Assembly: GCF_021602025.1 (NCBI RefSeq)
Contig: NZ_BQHW01000009.1
Span: forward strand, 124,001 to 188,000
Reading direction: 5' to 3'
Length of the DNA stretch: 64,000 bases
Source: Pseudomonas ceruminis
GTDB taxonomy: Bacteria; Pseudomonadota; Gammaproteobacteria; Pseudomonadales; Pseudomonadaceae
Positions 19,938 to 32,953 of the stretch are shown piece after piece. How positions within the stretch are numbered: position 1 is the stretch's first letter; every line of letters starts with the position of its first letter. The notes under the pieces were generated by a model, which saw nothing but the letters and a program-made list of their open reading frames with translations, had not been told where the DNA came from and searched no databases. The position numbers and the translations under genes are program-made.

Positions 19938-21143
19938 TTCGCTCAACGGTATGAACGGCACGCTGTCTCCGGTCTTCGGCGTGCTGCCTTCGCGCACCTC
20001 GACCAGGCCCTCAGCCCAGGCGGCGCTGCGCAGCACACCCGAACTCTGGTTCTTGTAGATGCGTACCTGGCCATTGTCGATCCGTGCGCGCAGGTATTCA
20101 CGCCGGGTGCCTGCCTTGGGCCAGTCGAACCCTGCCGGCACGTCGAACCGCAGCGGCGTGACCTCGACCACACCTTGACGGCGTAACAGGTAGGGGCGCG
20201 TGAGCAGGCCGAAGGTAACCAGGGTCGACGCCGGGTTACCTGGTAGGCCAATCACCGGCACACCGTGGTAATGGCCGAAGGTCAGCGGCTTGCCCGGTTT
20301 GATCGCAAGCTTCCACAGCGCCAGCTCACCCGCTTCGCGCAGCGCCGCACCGAGGTAGTCGGCCTCTCCCACGGACACGCCGCCAGTGGACAGTATCAGG
20401 TCGACATCGCCCAGGCTGGCCAGGCATTCGCGGGTACGCGCCAGGTCATCGGGCAGGATGCCACTGTCACGCACTTCACAACCCAGGCGCTGCAGCCAAC
20501 TGACCAGCAGGCGCCGGTTGCTGTTGTAGATCTGCCCCGGGCCCAGCGGCTGGCCAGGCTCGACCAGTTCGTCGCCGGTGGACAGCACCGCCACCCGTAC
20601 CCGTCGTACCACGTCCACTTCGGCATAGCCCAGTGTGGCAGCCAGGCCCAGCTCAATGGGCCCCAGCCGCGTGCCCGCACACATGACCTGCTCACCTTTG
20701 CGGGTTTCCTGACCCTGCGGGCGCACATTCTGATCCACCTTGAGGGGTTCGAGAAAGCGCACCCGGCCATCGTCCAGTACCGCGGTGTTTTCCTGCATCT
20801 CGACACAGTCGGCACCAGCGGGCAGTGGCGCCCCAGTAAAGATCCTGGCGCAGGTGCCAGGCTGCAGGGCGTCGGGCGCGTGCCCGGCAAAAATGCGCTG
20901 GCTGACCACCAGCGGCTCGCCCTGCCAGTCCGCCAGGCGCAGCGCGTAGCCGTCCATGGCACTGTTCGGCCAGGGCGGCAGGTCGAGCGAGGCGACCAGG
21001 TCGGTGGCAAGCACGCGGCCCTCGGCTTCAGCCAACGACACGCGCTCGATGTCCTTGATCGGAGCCGCTTCGGCCAACGCCAGCAAGCGCTCCAGGGCTT
21101 CCTCCACCGGCATCAGCGGCCGGGCCGACGATGCCTCAACCAC
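19926..21143 (-). CDS. moeA: molybdopterin molybdenumtransferase MoeA
   Basis: 405 residues from the GTG at 21143, or 395 from the ATG at 21113 (MPVEEALERLLALA). MoeA inserts molybdate into adenylylated molybdopterin. Visible: PWPNSAMDGYALR near the N-terminus, the central LSTGDELVEPGQPLGPGQIY and LSTGGVSVGEADYLG (MoCF-binding domain), and VIGLPGNPAS. It overlaps moaB's end if the GTG is used, pointing to coupled translation of moaB-moeA. The start is the only doubtful part. Confidence 0.95.
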   Translation of the reverse strand: MVEASSARPLMPVEEALERLLALAEAAPIKDIERVSLAEAEGRVLATDLVASLDLPPWPNSAMDGYALRLADWQGEPLVVSQRIFAGHAPDALQPGTCARIFTGAPLPAGADCVEMQENTAVLDDGRVRFLEPLKVDQNVRPQGQETRKGEQVMCAGTRLGPIELGLAATLGYAEVDVVRRVRVAVLSTGDELVEPGQPLGPGQIYNSNRRLLVSWLQRLGCEVRDSGILPDDLARTRECLASLGDVDLILSTGGVSVGEADYLGAALREAGELALWKLAIKPGKPLTFGHYHGVPVIGLPGNPASTLVTFGLLTRPYLLRRQGVVEVTPLRFDVPAGFDWPKAGTRREYLRARIDNGQVRIYKNQSSGVLRSAAWAEGLVEVREGSTPKTGDSVPFIPLSELLG

Positions 21144-21675
21144 GGCTTTCGCAGGCCGCTGCCTGCTTCAGATGGGGGACGAAATTGCAAGGGCGATGGC
21201 GGGCATCCAGCTGTTCGGCGAGGATGCCGTCCCAGCCAGTGCGCACAGCATTGGTCGAGCCCGGCAGGCAGCAAACCAGGGTGCCATTGGCCAGGCCTGC
21301 CAACGCTCGCGACTGCACAGTGGAGGTCCCGATGTCGGCTATTGAAATCTGCCGAAACAGTTCGCCGAAGCCCTCGACCTGCTTGTCCAGCAGGCAAGCG
21401 ACCGCTTCGGGTGTGCTGTCGCGACCCGTGAACCCGGTACCACCGGTAATCAACACAACCTGCACGCTGTCGTCGGCAATCCACGTCGCGACCTGGGCGC
21501 GAATCTTGTACAGGTCGTCCTTGAGCAGCACTCGTGCCGCCAGCCGGTGGCCTGCGGCTGTCAGACGGTCCACGAACATCTGCCCGGACGTATCGTTTTC
21601 AAAGGTGCGGGTATCGCTGACCGTCAGCACGGCAATGTTCAGCGCCACGAAGGGGGTATCTGCCTTGGCTTTCAT
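21136..21675 (-). CDS. moaB: molybdenum cofactor biosynthesis protein B
   Basis: 179 residues of the MogA/MoaB fold. The molybdopterin-binding motif VVLITGGTGFTGRDSTPEAV is typical. It acts with moeA, immediately downstream, in molybdopterin adenylylation or a related step. Pseudomonads use MoaB-type proteins in this position. First gene of the moaB-moeA pair. Confidence 0.93.
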   Translation of the reverse strand: MKAKADTPFVALNIAVLTVSDTRTFENDTSGQMFVDRLTAAGHRLAARVLLKDDLYKIRAQVATWIADDSVQVVLITGGTGFTGRDSTPEAVACLLDKQVEGFGELFRQISIADIGTSTVQSRALAGLANGTLVCCLPGSTNAVRTGWDGILAEQLDARHRPCNFVPHLKQAAACESRG

Positions 21676-21848
21676 GAGTGTCCATCGCAGGAAAAGAGGA
21701 TGCTCGCATTTATATCACAGCCCACTTCAAGGCAGCCTTGGCAGACCTGGATCAATACGCAGCGAATCGCGCTATGCTGCACTGCAAAGGAACTTGCGCA
21801 GAAGCCCTGCGTCATAAAGGTCATCTAGCACCATCGCACTGGAGAAAC

Positions 21849-22073
21849 ATGATGATTCAACGGACCCTTCCCGCCTTTCTGCTTGCCCTGGGCCTTGGCG
21901 CCCTCGCCGGTTGCGCTTCGCCGACCGTGATTACCCTGAATGACGGCCGCGAGATCCAGGCAGTGGACACCCCCTCTTATGACGAGGACTCCGGCTTCTA
22001 CGAATTCGAGCAACTCGATGGCAAGCGCACGCGCCTGAACAAAGATCAGGTGCGTACCGTCAAGGAGCTCTGA
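21849..22073 (+). CDS. YgdI/YgdR-like small lipoprotein (DUF903)
   Basis: A 74-residue lipoprotein. Signal peptide with lipobox LGALAGC, then a short beta-rich domain VITLNDGREIQAVDTPSYDE ending in KDQVRTVKEL, the SH3-like DUF903 pattern. GGAG upstream of tandem ATGs at 21849 sets the start. Probably anchored in the outer or inner membrane; function unknown. A weak hairpin AAGCCCTT...AAGGGCTT follows (about 22095-22117). Confidence 0.85.
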   Translation: MMIQRTLPAFLLALGLGALAGCASPTVITLNDGREIQAVDTPSYDEDSGFYEFEQLDGKRTRLNKDQVRTVKEL

Positions 22074-22154
22074 TCGAGCCCCTGTTTTGAACGTAAGCCC
22101 TTGTTGTTAAAAGGGCTTGCGCTCAAAAAAACGATGCAGTAGGATTTTGTTCAT

Positions 22155-22231
22155 CGGAGTGTAGCGCAGCCAGGTAGCGCGTCTCGTTCGGGACGAGAAG
22201 GCCGCAGGTTCGAATCCTGTCTCTCCGACCA
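22155..22231 (+). tRNA. tRNA-Pro (anticodon CGG)
   Basis: A 77-base cloverleaf. The acceptor CGGAGTG pairs with CTCTCCG before ACCA, with one U-U mismatch; the anticodon stem TCTCG/CGAGA closes a loop TTCGGGA, giving anticodon CGG (reads CCG). The T arm is GCAGG-TTCGAAT-CCTGT. CCA is encoded. A terminator follows at once. Confidence 0.96.
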
Positions 22232-22241
22232 AATCCTCAAA

Positions 22242-22264
22242 AGCCCGCCTTGTGCGGGCTTTTT
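22242..22264 (+). terminator. terminator of tRNA-Pro
   Basis: AGCCCGC-CTTGT-GCGGGCT followed by TTTT, 11 bases after the tRNA's CCA end. Confidence 0.85.
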
Positions 22265-22322
22265 GTTGCGCCTGGAAAATGCGTGGAACCTGGACCGGCC
22301 TCTGAATGGAGGCCGGCAAGCA

Positions 22323-23939
22323 CTATGCGGTCAACCGCGAGGTTACTTCACCCAGCTGCCCCGACAACCCGTGCAGGCGCTGGCCGGCTTGTTCGGTATG
22401 GTGCACCGCTTCCTGGTTGGCGGTGGCAATGCGGGTAATCTCGATCAGGTTGCACGAAATGTCTTCGGCCACGCTGGTCTGCTCTTCAGCCGCGGTGGCG
22501 ATCTGCCGGTTCATGTCGCGGATGGCCTCGACGGCTGTGGTGATACGCTGCAGCATCTGCCCGGCCTGCTGCACCTGCTCAGCCCCTTCCTCGCTACGCC
22601 GTTGGCCGCTTTCGATGGCCTTCACCGCCTCTACCGCGCCAGACTGCACCGCCTCAATGATCTGATGGATTTCGGCGATCGAGGCCGCCGTACGCTGGGC
22701 CAGGCTGCGCACCTCATCAGCCACCACCGCAAAGCCGCGCCCAGCTTCACCGGCACGGGCCGCTTCGATGGCCGCGTTGAGCGCCAGCAAGTTGGTCTGC
22801 TCGGCAATGCCACGGATCACTTCCAAGACCTTGCCGATGCGCGAACTGTCGCTCTCCAGATGCCGGATCACTGCGGCTGTATCTGCGATTTCGCGGTTGA
22901 CCCTGGCAATGATATCGATCGTTTGCTGCATGACCTGCTCGCCCGCCTGAGCGTTGTGGTCGGCATCGTCGGCCGCGCGGGCGGCCTCGGCGGCATGGCG
23001 CGCCACCTCCTGGGCGGTGGCGGACATCTCGTGCATGGCCGTGGCCACCTGGTCGGTGCGCTGGAACTGGTCATGGGAACCTCGCGCCATGCCACTGGCG
23101 AGGGTGCGCAACTGGCCGCTGGCGCCCTCCAGCTCCTGGGCATTGTCCTTGAGGCGGCCGATGGTTTCCGCCAGGAAGTCGCGCAACGTATTGGCCGCAG
23201 ACGCCAGCCGGCCCAGCTCATCCTCTCGATGGCTGTCGACCCGTGCGGCAAAGTGGCCCTGGCTCAACTGCGCAACGTATTCGATCAACTGGCGAATCGG
23301 GTCGATCAAGCTGCGGTTCACCCGCCACAGACTCAGTACGCCTACCAGCAGCGCCGACCCCAGCATCACCAGCACGCCCAGCCACACCGTGCGCTCGGCG
23401 CTGGCACTGATGCTGCCAGCGCGCGTACGGGCCTCGGCCCGTAGCTGTTCGACCAACACACTCATTTGCTCGCCGGCGGCGCGGTCAACCCCTTTGACCG
23501 CCTGGTCGCCCGCCGCTGGATCACCACCGGCGGCCAGAAACGCCTCACGCCCTTGTGCATAGGCAACGCCCAGTTGCCGGTGGCTGTCACGCAACTGCTG
23601 CAAGGGCGCCTTGAGCGTGGCATCGCTGCTGTCGATCAGTTGCCCGAGCAATTGCTGAACCTGTTGCTCGCGGGCCTGAAACTGCTGCCAGTATTTGTCC
23701 AACTCGGCCGGCTGGCGGCCACGCAGCAACACGTTCTTCCATTCCTGCACCTGGATCTTGAATTGCAGGTTGGCCTCGTCGATCAACTGCGAGGCCCGCA
23801 GCGGCCCCTCCACCAGCTCGGCGTAGCTGCGCACGCTGGAGGATAGAAACTGGAAGCACACCAGCGCGATCAGCAACATCGCCGCCAGGCTGCCGCCAAG
23901 CAGGGTGAGAATTTGCACTCTGAGGGATTTACGCAACAT
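22323..23939 (-). CDS. methyl-accepting chemotaxis protein
   Basis: 538 residues with the start at 23939 ([16 protein letters not shown]). First transmembrane helix about 8-30, periplasmic four-helix-type ligand domain about 31-190, second transmembrane helix near [20 protein letters not shown], then HAMP and a long signalling coiled coil. The tip hairpin contains [20 protein letters not shown] and [17 protein letters not shown]. There is no C-terminal CheR/CheB-tethering pentapeptide. The ligand cannot be predicted. No FliA-type promoter was found just upstream. Confidence 0.95.
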   Translation of the reverse strand: MLRKSLRVQILTLLGGSLAAMLLIALVCFQFLSSSVRSYAELVEGPLRASQLIDEANLQFKIQVQEWKNVLLRGRQPAELDKYWQQFQAREQQVQQLLGQLIDSSDATLKAPLQQLRDSHRQLGVAYAQGREAFLAAGGDPAAGDQAVKGVDRAAGEQMSVLVEQLRAEARTRAGSISASAERTVWLGVLVMLGSALLVGVLSLWRVNRSLIDPIRQLIEYVAQLSQGHFAARVDSHREDELGRLASAANTLRDFLAETIGRLKDNAQELEGASGQLRTLASGMARGSHDQFQRTDQVATAMHEMSATAQEVARHAAEAARAADDADHNAQAGEQVMQQTIDIIARVNREIADTAAVIRHLESDSSRIGKVLEVIRGIAEQTNLLALNAAIEAARAGEAGRGFAVVADEVRSLAQRTAASIAEIHQIIEAVQSGAVEAVKAIESGQRRSEEGAEQVQQAGQMLQRITTAVEAIRDMNRQIATAAEEQTSVAEDISCNLIEITRIATANQEAVHHTEQAGQRLHGLSGQLGEVTSRLTA

Positions 23940-24128
23940 CGCGGATCTCGGAACAAGGAGAAAGGAAACAGCGCGCCGTTGGCAGCGCTGCGACAGACAT
24001 CCATGTCCTCGTTCGCAGGCAAAAAAAAGCTGCCATCGATCGATAGCAGCGAGGTCGAGCACTTACGCAACAGTTGAAATAGATAGTCTCAAGCAATTGC
24101 TACAGAAATGTTACAGCCACGGGACAGA

Positions 24129-25889
24129 CTAATGGGTGGTGAACTGCAGTGCGGCCAGGCGGGCATACAGCGGGCTTTCTTCAATCAGCTGGCGATGGGT
24201 GCCCACTGCCACCAGTTGCCCCTTGTCAATCACGGCAATCCGGTCGGCGTGTTGCACCGTGGCCAGGCGATGTGCGATGACCAGCGTGGTGCGGCCGGCC
24301 ATCAAGCGGGGCAGCGCCTGCTGGATCAGGTGCTCGCTTTGCGCATCGAGTGCACTGGTGGCCTCGTCAAGCAACAGGATCGGTGCGTCCACCAGCAGCG
24401 CACGGGCAATCGCCAGACGCTGACGCTGCCCGCCCGACAGGCCGATACCGCCCTCCCCCAGGACCGTCTGGTAGCCTTCCGGCAACTGGCGAATGAATGC
24501 GTCCGCGTGCGCCCCTCGCGCCGCCGCCTCGACCTCGGCCAGGGTCGCCTCGGGCCGGCCGTAGCGGATGTTGGCTTCGACACTGCCCCGAAACAGGGAC
24601 GGGGTCTGTGCCACCAATGCAAACTGGCGGCGCAGGTCTGCCAGCGCCAGGGTGTCGATGGGCCGCCCATCCAGGAGGATGCGCCCGTGCTGGGGGTCGT
24701 AGAAGCGCAGCAGCAAGTCGAACAGGGTTGACTTGCCCGCACCCGATGGGCCAACCAGCGCCACCGTCTGGCCTGGTTCGATCACCAGGCTCAAATGATC
24801 GATAGCCGCTACTGACGGCCTCGACGGGTAAGCAAATGCCACCTGCTCAAGCTCAATGCGTCCAACGGCCCGCTGCCGGTTCTCAGGCACCTCGTCAGGC
24901 GCCAGAATCGCACTGCGCGCAGCCAGCAGCTCGGCGATGCGCTCGGCCGCGCCTGCAGCACGCTGCAACTCACCGATCACCTCGCTGAGGGTGCCGCACG
25001 CACTGCCGACGATCAAGCTGTAGAAAACGAACGCCGCCAGCTCGCCGGCTGAGATGCGCCCGGCAATCACGTCCATGCCCCCTACCCACAGCATCACCCC
25101 TACCGCGCCCAGCACCAGCACGATGACCAGGGTGATCAGCCAGGCGCGTTGGGCAATGCGGCGCCGGGCAACGGTGAATGCCGCCTCGACCGTGTCGGCG
25201 AACAGTGCGCGATCCCGCGCCTGGTGGTTATACGCCTGCACGGTCTTGATTTGCCCGAGGGTTTCGGCCACGTAGCTGCCCACATCCGCCACCCGGTCCT
25301 GGCTCTGCCGCGACAGGCTGCGCACGCGTCGCCCGAACAGCAGGATCGGCGCCAGCACCAGCGGCAGTGCCACCACCACGATGCTGGTGAGTTTGGGGTT
25401 GGTGATGAACAGCAGCACCACCCCACCTAGCACCATCAGGGCATTGCGCAGGAACATCGACAACGATGAGCCGATCACCGACTGCAGCAACGTAGTGTCG
25501 GCGGTCAGCCGCGACTGGATTTCCGAGCTGCGGTTGTCCTCGAAAAAGCCTGGGTGCAGCCCGATCAGATGGTCGAACACAGCGCGGCGGATATCGGCAA
25601 CGCAACGCTCACCGATCCAGGACACCAGGTAGAACCGGCTGAAAGTACCTACCGCAAGGGCAAGCACCAGGATCAGGAACAAGCCGATGGTCTGGTTCAA
25701 CTGATGCGCGGAGCGGGTCATGAACCCCTGGTCCACCAGCAGGCGAATGCCCTGCCCCATGGACAAGGTAATGGCGGCGGTCACCACCAGTGCCAGCAAA
25801 GCCAGTAGCGCTTGCCGACGGTAGGGACGCATGAACTGCCAGCCGAGGCGCAAGGCGCGACGCTGGCGAGGGGAAACCGGTTCGGGCAT
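24129..25889 (-). CDS. ABC exporter, fused permease-ATPase (MsbA/ABCB-like)
   Basis: 586 residues: one six-helix exporter transmembrane domain (about 20-320) and one ATPase domain (about 345-586). ATPase motifs: Walker A GPSGAGKSTLFDLLLRF, signature GLSGGQRQRLAIARALL, Walker B ILLLDEATSALD. It should work as a homodimer exporting lipids or hydrophobic compounds. The start at 25889 (MPEPVSPRQRRALRLG) avoids a spurious hydrophobic leader. It is a single gene, not near lpxK, so I do not call it msbA. Confidence 0.92.
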   Translation of the reverse strand: MPEPVSPRQRRALRLGWQFMRPYRRQALLALLALVVTAAITLSMGQGIRLLVDQGFMTRSAHQLNQTIGLFLILVLALAVGTFSRFYLVSWIGERCVADIRRAVFDHLIGLHPGFFEDNRSSEIQSRLTADTTLLQSVIGSSLSMFLRNALMVLGGVVLLFITNPKLTSIVVVALPLVLAPILLFGRRVRSLSRQSQDRVADVGSYVAETLGQIKTVQAYNHQARDRALFADTVEAAFTVARRRIAQRAWLITLVIVLVLGAVGVMLWVGGMDVIAGRISAGELAAFVFYSLIVGSACGTLSEVIGELQRAAGAAERIAELLAARSAILAPDEVPENRQRAVGRIELEQVAFAYPSRPSVAAIDHLSLVIEPGQTVALVGPSGAGKSTLFDLLLRFYDPQHGRILLDGRPIDTLALADLRRQFALVAQTPSLFRGSVEANIRYGRPEATLAEVEAAARGAHADAFIRQLPEGYQTVLGEGGIGLSGGQRQRLAIARALLVDAPILLLDEATSALDAQSEHLIQQALPRLMAGRTTLVIAHRLATVQHADRIAVIDKGQLVAVGTHRQLIEESPLYARLAALQFTTH

Positions 25890-26092
25890 GACGATGACCA
25901 CAGCGACAGGGAACCTGCAGCCTACCATTCATCCGGCCTGGCAGTGGCTATAGCCCATCGTTCTAACGGCGCTCTGGAGATTTGCAGCGCTTTCTGATGG
26001 ACTATTTGTGTCGTGACATTACAAGAGCCACTGTCACGGGCCAGTCACGGCACAGGTTTACCTTGATATCGGACCTGACGAGGAGACAGGAC

Positions 26093-26266
26093 ATGAGCTT
26101 GCAGCATGCCAGCGATACCCCTAAACCCCAGCATCACGCGCAACCTGAAGTTTGTGGCTCGATCATCGACGCCCAAGGCCGTGAAGTGCCCATCACCGAG
26201 CAGATGATCCAACAGGCCTGCAAGGCCCTGGAAGACAGCCGGGTGGCAAAAGTGCACAAGGGCTAA
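26093..26266 (+). CDS. PA1571-like small protein
   Basis: 57 residues beginning MSLQHASDTPKPQHHAQPEV, with a conserved-looking core CGSIIDAQGREVPITEQMIQ. GAGGAG upstream of the ATG at 26093 and a strong terminator just after the stop mark it as a real monocistronic gene. It resembles the pseudomonad PA1571 family as I remember it. Function unknown; no signal peptide. Confidence 0.75.
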   Translation: MSLQHASDTPKPQHHAQPEVCGSIIDAQGREVPITEQMIQQACKALEDSRVAKVHKG

Positions 26267-26284
26267 GTGCAGAATTGATTGCAA

Positions 26285-26307
26285 CCCGGCGCTTGCGCCG
26301 GGTTTTT
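26285..26307 (+). terminator. Rho-independent terminator
   Basis: CCCGGCGC-TT-GCGCCGGG followed by TTTTT, about 20 bases after the small gene's stop. Confidence 0.88.
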
Positions 26308-26348
26308 ATTGGCCTGTTGGTTGGCGGCCTGCTTCAGGTTTGACTGCG

Positions 26349-27491
26349 TCAGACCACGGTCCCGCCCAGGGCACTGACCATCTGCGCCAGTTGCGGCGCT
26401 TCGCCGTGCAAGCGCACCTTCAGCCCTTCGATTTCGCGCCGTGGCGGATAGTGCTTGCGCAACTGGTCGAACGCTGCGCGCTGTTCGTCCACCTCCTCGC
26501 TCAGGCTACGGCGAAAATCGGCATCGTCGCGACGCGGGTCATACACCGCCCGGCACAACGTCGCCAACGCCCAGTCGAGGTCGGCTGCGCCATCGAGTTC
26601 GATCTGCGCCAGGGGTGGCCGGGGCAGCAGGTCGGCCAGTTGCACGCGCTCGGCCTCGCCGAGGAAGCGGCACACCGCCTGGTAGATCTGCGCCGTGCCG
26701 CGCTGGCGGCCATCCAGGCTGTAGCCCGCGATGTGCGGTGTGGCCAGGGTGCAAAGGTCGGCCAGTTGCAGATCGACCTGGGGTTCACCTTCCCAAACGT
26801 CAAGCACTGCGTGCACATCTTCGCGGTCCAGCAGCAGTTCGCGCAGCGCCGTATTGTCTACCACCGGGCCGCGGCTGGCGTTGATCAGCCATGCACCGGG
26901 GCGCAGGCGGGCCAGTTGTGCGTGACCTAGCAGGTGCCAGGTGGGGTATTCACCGCCACGCTGCAAGGGGGTATGCAGGCTGATCACATCGCAGTGTTCG
27001 AGGACTGTTTCGAGGCTGACGAAGTCGCCGCCTTCGTTGGCTTGGCGCAGAGGGTCGCAGACCAGCACCTTCCAGCCCAGGCCGTGCAACACGCGCACCA
27101 GCCGGCCACCGACCTCACCGGCGCCAACCACACCGTAGGTGCGTTGAGGCAGGGCGACGCCGTCCAGGTCAGCCAGGGTCAACACGCTGCCGAGCACGTA
27201 GTCGACGACGCCGCGGGCGTTGCAGCCTGGGGCGCTGCTCCATTGAATGCCGGCTTCGGCGAGGTAGTCCAGGTCTAGGTGATCGGTGCCGATGGTGCAG
27301 GTGCCGACAAAGCGGACGTTGCTGCCTTCGAGCAGTTGGCGGTCGACTTTAGTCACCGAGCGCACCAGCAGTATGTCGGCCTCTTTGACGCTGGCGGGGT
27401 CGAGGCTCCTGCCTGGGTAACGGCGAATCTCGCCGAAGCCTTGGAAGAAGGCATCGAGCAGCGGGATATTCTCGTCGGCAACTATCAGCAT
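26349..27491 (-). CDS. pdxB: erythronate-4-phosphate dehydrogenase
   Basis: 380 residues. PdxB oxidises 4-phosphoerythronate with NAD in pyridoxal-phosphate synthesis. Seen: [16 protein letters not shown] at the start, substrate loop [25 protein letters not shown], Rossmann motif [15 protein letters not shown], and the C-terminal PdxB dimerisation domain. Catalytic residues of the D-2-hydroxyacid dehydrogenase family are in the expected places ([21 protein letters not shown]). It is followed upstream by tusA on the same strand. Confidence 0.96.
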   Translation of the reverse strand: MLIVADENIPLLDAFFQGFGEIRRYPGRSLDPASVKEADILLVRSVTKVDRQLLEGSNVRFVGTCTIGTDHLDLDYLAEAGIQWSSAPGCNARGVVDYVLGSVLTLADLDGVALPQRTYGVVGAGEVGGRLVRVLHGLGWKVLVCDPLRQANEGGDFVSLETVLEHCDVISLHTPLQRGGEYPTWHLLGHAQLARLRPGAWLINASRGPVVDNTALRELLLDREDVHAVLDVWEGEPQVDLQLADLCTLATPHIAGYSLDGRQRGTAQIYQAVCRFLGEAERVQLADLLPRPPLAQIELDGAADLDWALATLCRAVYDPRRDDADFRRSLSEEVDEQRAAFDQLRKHYPPRREIEGLKVRLHGEAPQLAQMVSALGGTVV

Positions 27492-27551
27492 GGCGCTCTC
27501 CTGTCTGGGGAACGCAGTGTAGGCGCTACGCGCGGCCTGATCCAGCGCGGC

Positions 27552-27794
27552 TCAGTCGGCTTTCTTGCGGATCCAGTACAGGTAGGTGCCGGCCTCTTCC
27601 TGCTGCTGCAGGAGCTCGTGGCCGAGGAAGTTACAGAACTTGGGGATGTCACGGCGGGTCGAGGGATCGGTGGCGATGACCTTGAGCAGGCCGCCAGCAG
27701 CCAGGTTGCGCACGTGCTGGTGCAGCATCATCACTGGTTCCGGGCAGTTCAGGCCGGAGGCATCGAGGATGGCGTCGGGGGTGAAGTCAGTCAT
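27552..27794 (-). CDS. tusA: sulfurtransferase TusA
   Basis: 80 residues. TusA carries persulfide sulfur from IscS towards tRNA 2-thiouridine and molybdenum-cofactor pathways. The active cysteine is Cys17 in [18 protein letters not shown], and [20 protein letters not shown] matches the family. It is transcribed towards pdxB. A large palindromic element lies directly upstream. Confidence 0.95.
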   Translation of the reverse strand: MTDFTPDAILDASGLNCPEPVMMLHQHVRNLAAGGLLKVIATDPSTRRDIPKFCNFLGHELLQQQEEAGTYLYWIRKKAD

Positions 27795-27860
27795 GAGGGG
27801 CTCCGCAAATGATCGCTATTGTGGCCCATCACGCCCCACACACCAATACCCATACCCACC

Positions 27861-27935
<75 letters not shown>

Positions 27936-28612
27936 CCTGCTCTTGCCTTTGCTTCTAGCGCGCGATAGTTCAAACGCCGCCGATTGCGACTTCAGGAGGC
28001 CGAGCGCAGGTCTTGCGGAGGGAGGTGACGGGCATGGATGCCCGTCAAGCGCTGCGGCCCAGGATGGGCCGTTCAGCGCGGTCCTCTCGGGAGCAAGACC
28101 GGAGCGAGGGAACCCCGAAGCGCAGCGTAGGGGCCGGATGATAGGAGCCAGCGTTTTTTGGTTACTTTTTGTCGCGTTTGACAAAAAGTGACCCGCCGTA
28201 AGGGCGGAAAGGTGAATCAATGTCGCCTTGGCAAATGGATATGTTCCAGTACATCAGCACCCATTCATGGGCCCCAGGCTCAAGTCTCGGGGCTTGGAAT
28301 TCGGGAGCTTTGGCTTTCGGATCAGGTGAATATCCATTTGCCATGGAGGCGCTGATTCACCTTTCCGCCCTTACGGCGGGTTACTTTTTGTCTTGGCAAA
28401 AAGTAACCAAAAACCGCCCGCTCCCATCATCCGGCCCCTACGCTGCGCTCCGGGGTTCCCTCGCTCCGGTCTTGCTCCCGGGAGGACCGCGCTGAACGGC
28501 CCCTCCTGGGCCGCAGCGCTTGACGGGCATCCATGCCCGTCACCTCCCTCCGCAAGACCTGCGCTCGGCCTCCTGAAGTCGCAATCGGCGGCGCCTGATC
28601 TACCGTGCGCTT

Positions 28613-28648
28613 AGAAGCAAAAGCAAAAGCAAAAGCAAAAGCAAAAGC
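28613..28648. repeat. hexanucleotide microsatellite AAAAGC
   Basis: AGAAGC followed by five exact AAAAGC units, at the outer end of the right arm and 15 bases from the rlmM stop codon. Confidence 0.9.
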
Positions 28649-28662
28649 GCCAGGGCTTCGCT

Positions 28663-29727
28663 TTAACGTGGTTTCAGGTCCAGCCTGCGTAAATGGCACG
28701 TCACTTCCTCACGGTCGTGATACAGCTGTTTACAGGCAATCGACACCCTGACTTTACGCGCCTTGAACGTCGCCTCCATGCGATCCAGCAACCGCCGTAC
28801 TTCAGCGTAACGCTGCTTCATCGGCAACTTCAGGTTGACCACCGCCTCACGGCACAACCCCTCCCCCAGCCACGTCTCGATCAATGACGTCGTGCGCGCC
28901 GGCTTCTCGACGATGTCACAGACCATCCAGTCCACCGGCTGCTTCGGCTGCCAGGTAAAACCATCGGCCATCAAGTGCTGCACAAGCCCCGTGTCCATCA
29001 GGCTCTCGGCCATAGGGCCATTGTCGATAGCCGTCACCAGCATGCCTCGACGCACCAGCTGGTAAGTCCAACCACCCGGCGAAGCCCCCAGGTCCACCCC
29101 GGTCATGTCGTCACCCAGGCGCTGTTCCCACTGCTCGCGCGGGATGAACTGGTGCCAGGCCTCCTCAAGCTTGAGGGTCGAGCGACTCGGCGCCTCCCGC
29201 GGAAACTTCAAACGGGGGATACCCATCGGCCACAGCGCGCTGTTGTTCGCCTCGGCCACGCCCGCAAAAACCCGCCGGCCGCTGATGAAGGTCAGCAACA
29301 ACCGAGGCAAACTCGCGTTGTCGACCAGCCGCCCGCTCTTTTCCAACGCCTTGCGCAATGGCACCTCGAATTTACGGCAGAACGTCGACAGCTCCTTGCC
29401 CTCATTGCTGTCGAGCACCTCAAGCCACAGGCTGCCAAACACCGGCTGCCCCGCCAGGTGTTCAAGCAACACACTGATGCGATCGCTTTCCGGTAACTCG
29501 ATGTAACTGCCACGCGCCCACTGCCGCGGGAAGATCAGCTGCGCAAAGCGCAGTTGCGCCATCAACCGTTCGGCACCTTCGGCATCGGCACAGACAAACT
29601 CGGCGCAGGCACTCTGCGGCTTGCCTTTGGCATAGCCAGCAACACCCAGGCGCGCGGCATGTTCGCTGATCTCGGCGCACACCTCGCCCTCGAACCGGGG
29701 CCGGCAATGCATGAACAGGGTATTCAT
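28663..29727 (-). CDS. rlmM: 23S rRNA 2'-O-ribose C2498 methyltransferase
   Basis: 354 residues. RlmM methylates C2498 of 23S rRNA using SAM. An N-terminal THUMP-like domain (MNTLFMHCRPRFEGEVCAEI) is followed by a Rossmann methyltransferase with MTGVDLGASPGGWTYQLVRR and VDWMVCDIVEKPART, and a conserved C-terminal LKLPMKQRYAEVRR. Length matches the family. The stop is only 15 bases from the right end of the palindromic element, so the element's hairpins may end its transcript. Confidence 0.96.
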   Translation of the reverse strand: MNTLFMHCRPRFEGEVCAEISEHAARLGVAGYAKGKPQSACAEFVCADAEGAERLMAQLRFAQLIFPRQWARGSYIELPESDRISVLLEHLAGQPVFGSLWLEVLDSNEGKELSTFCRKFEVPLRKALEKSGRLVDNASLPRLLLTFISGRRVFAGVAEANNSALWPMGIPRLKFPREAPSRSTLKLEEAWHQFIPREQWEQRLGDDMTGVDLGASPGGWTYQLVRRGMLVTAIDNGPMAESLMDTGLVQHLMADGFTWQPKQPVDWMVCDIVEKPARTTSLIETWLGEGLCREAVVNLKLPMKQRYAEVRRLLDRMEATFKARKVRVSIACKQLYHDREEVTCHLRRLDLKPR

Positions 29728-29951
29728 CTCTCACTCCACTACGGCTGGCGCGCCAAGGGCGCCGGCAGGGCGGCGATGATAAAGGAAGATCGGAACCTGC
29801 GACATGCCCCGCCGGTCCAGAATAGGGTCAGGGCCGCCAAACCGGTCTAACCTGACCATTCAGCCAGGTCCGTACCGTGCGGGCCGAAACAGAGCGGTGA
29901 TACCGGCATCCTTCCAGCAAATGCCGGGCACCGGTGCAAAAGGAGTAGGCA

Positions 29952-32693
<2,742 letters not shown>

Positions 32694-32705
32694 TTGCAAT
32701 GACCC

Positions 32706-32722
32706 GGGGCGCCTTGCGCCCC
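32706..32722 (+). terminator. hairpin downstream of acnA
   Basis: GGGGCGC-CTT-GCGCCCC 12 bases after the acnA stop; there is no T run, so intrinsic termination is only probable. Confidence 0.5.
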
Positions 32723-32896
32723 GCTTCCACGACCAGAGGCTGGCTCTTGGCCAGCCGATGAGTCATGATCTGACTTCTACGTCATGCGTTAGCAAAAAAA
32801 CGGTCACAATGACGCCTACATCAGTAAATGGACGGTGCTGCTAACGCAACGCCGGTGGCTAGCTATTGCCCCAGATCAAGCAAGTTAAATATTCAT

Positions 32897-32923
32897 TCAA
32901 TAAAAACACTGGCTTGCCGATAC
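32897..32923 (+). promoter_or_regulatory. FliA (sigma-28) promoter of aer
   Basis: TCAATAAA (32897-32904), 11 bases, GCCGATAC (32916-32923), about 30 bases before the aer start at 32954. The -10 is a full match to the same element at cheV; the -35 is weaker. As I recall, aer2 of P. putida is under FliA control. Confidence 0.7.
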
Positions 32924-32953
32924 CTGTGGAAAGCCTTGCGGATTACTCAGCCC

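Noticed and set aside
22107-22319. A 70-codon minus-strand frame over the tRNA
   Set aside because: It is antisense to tRNA-Pro and its terminator, a well-known source of false ORFs.
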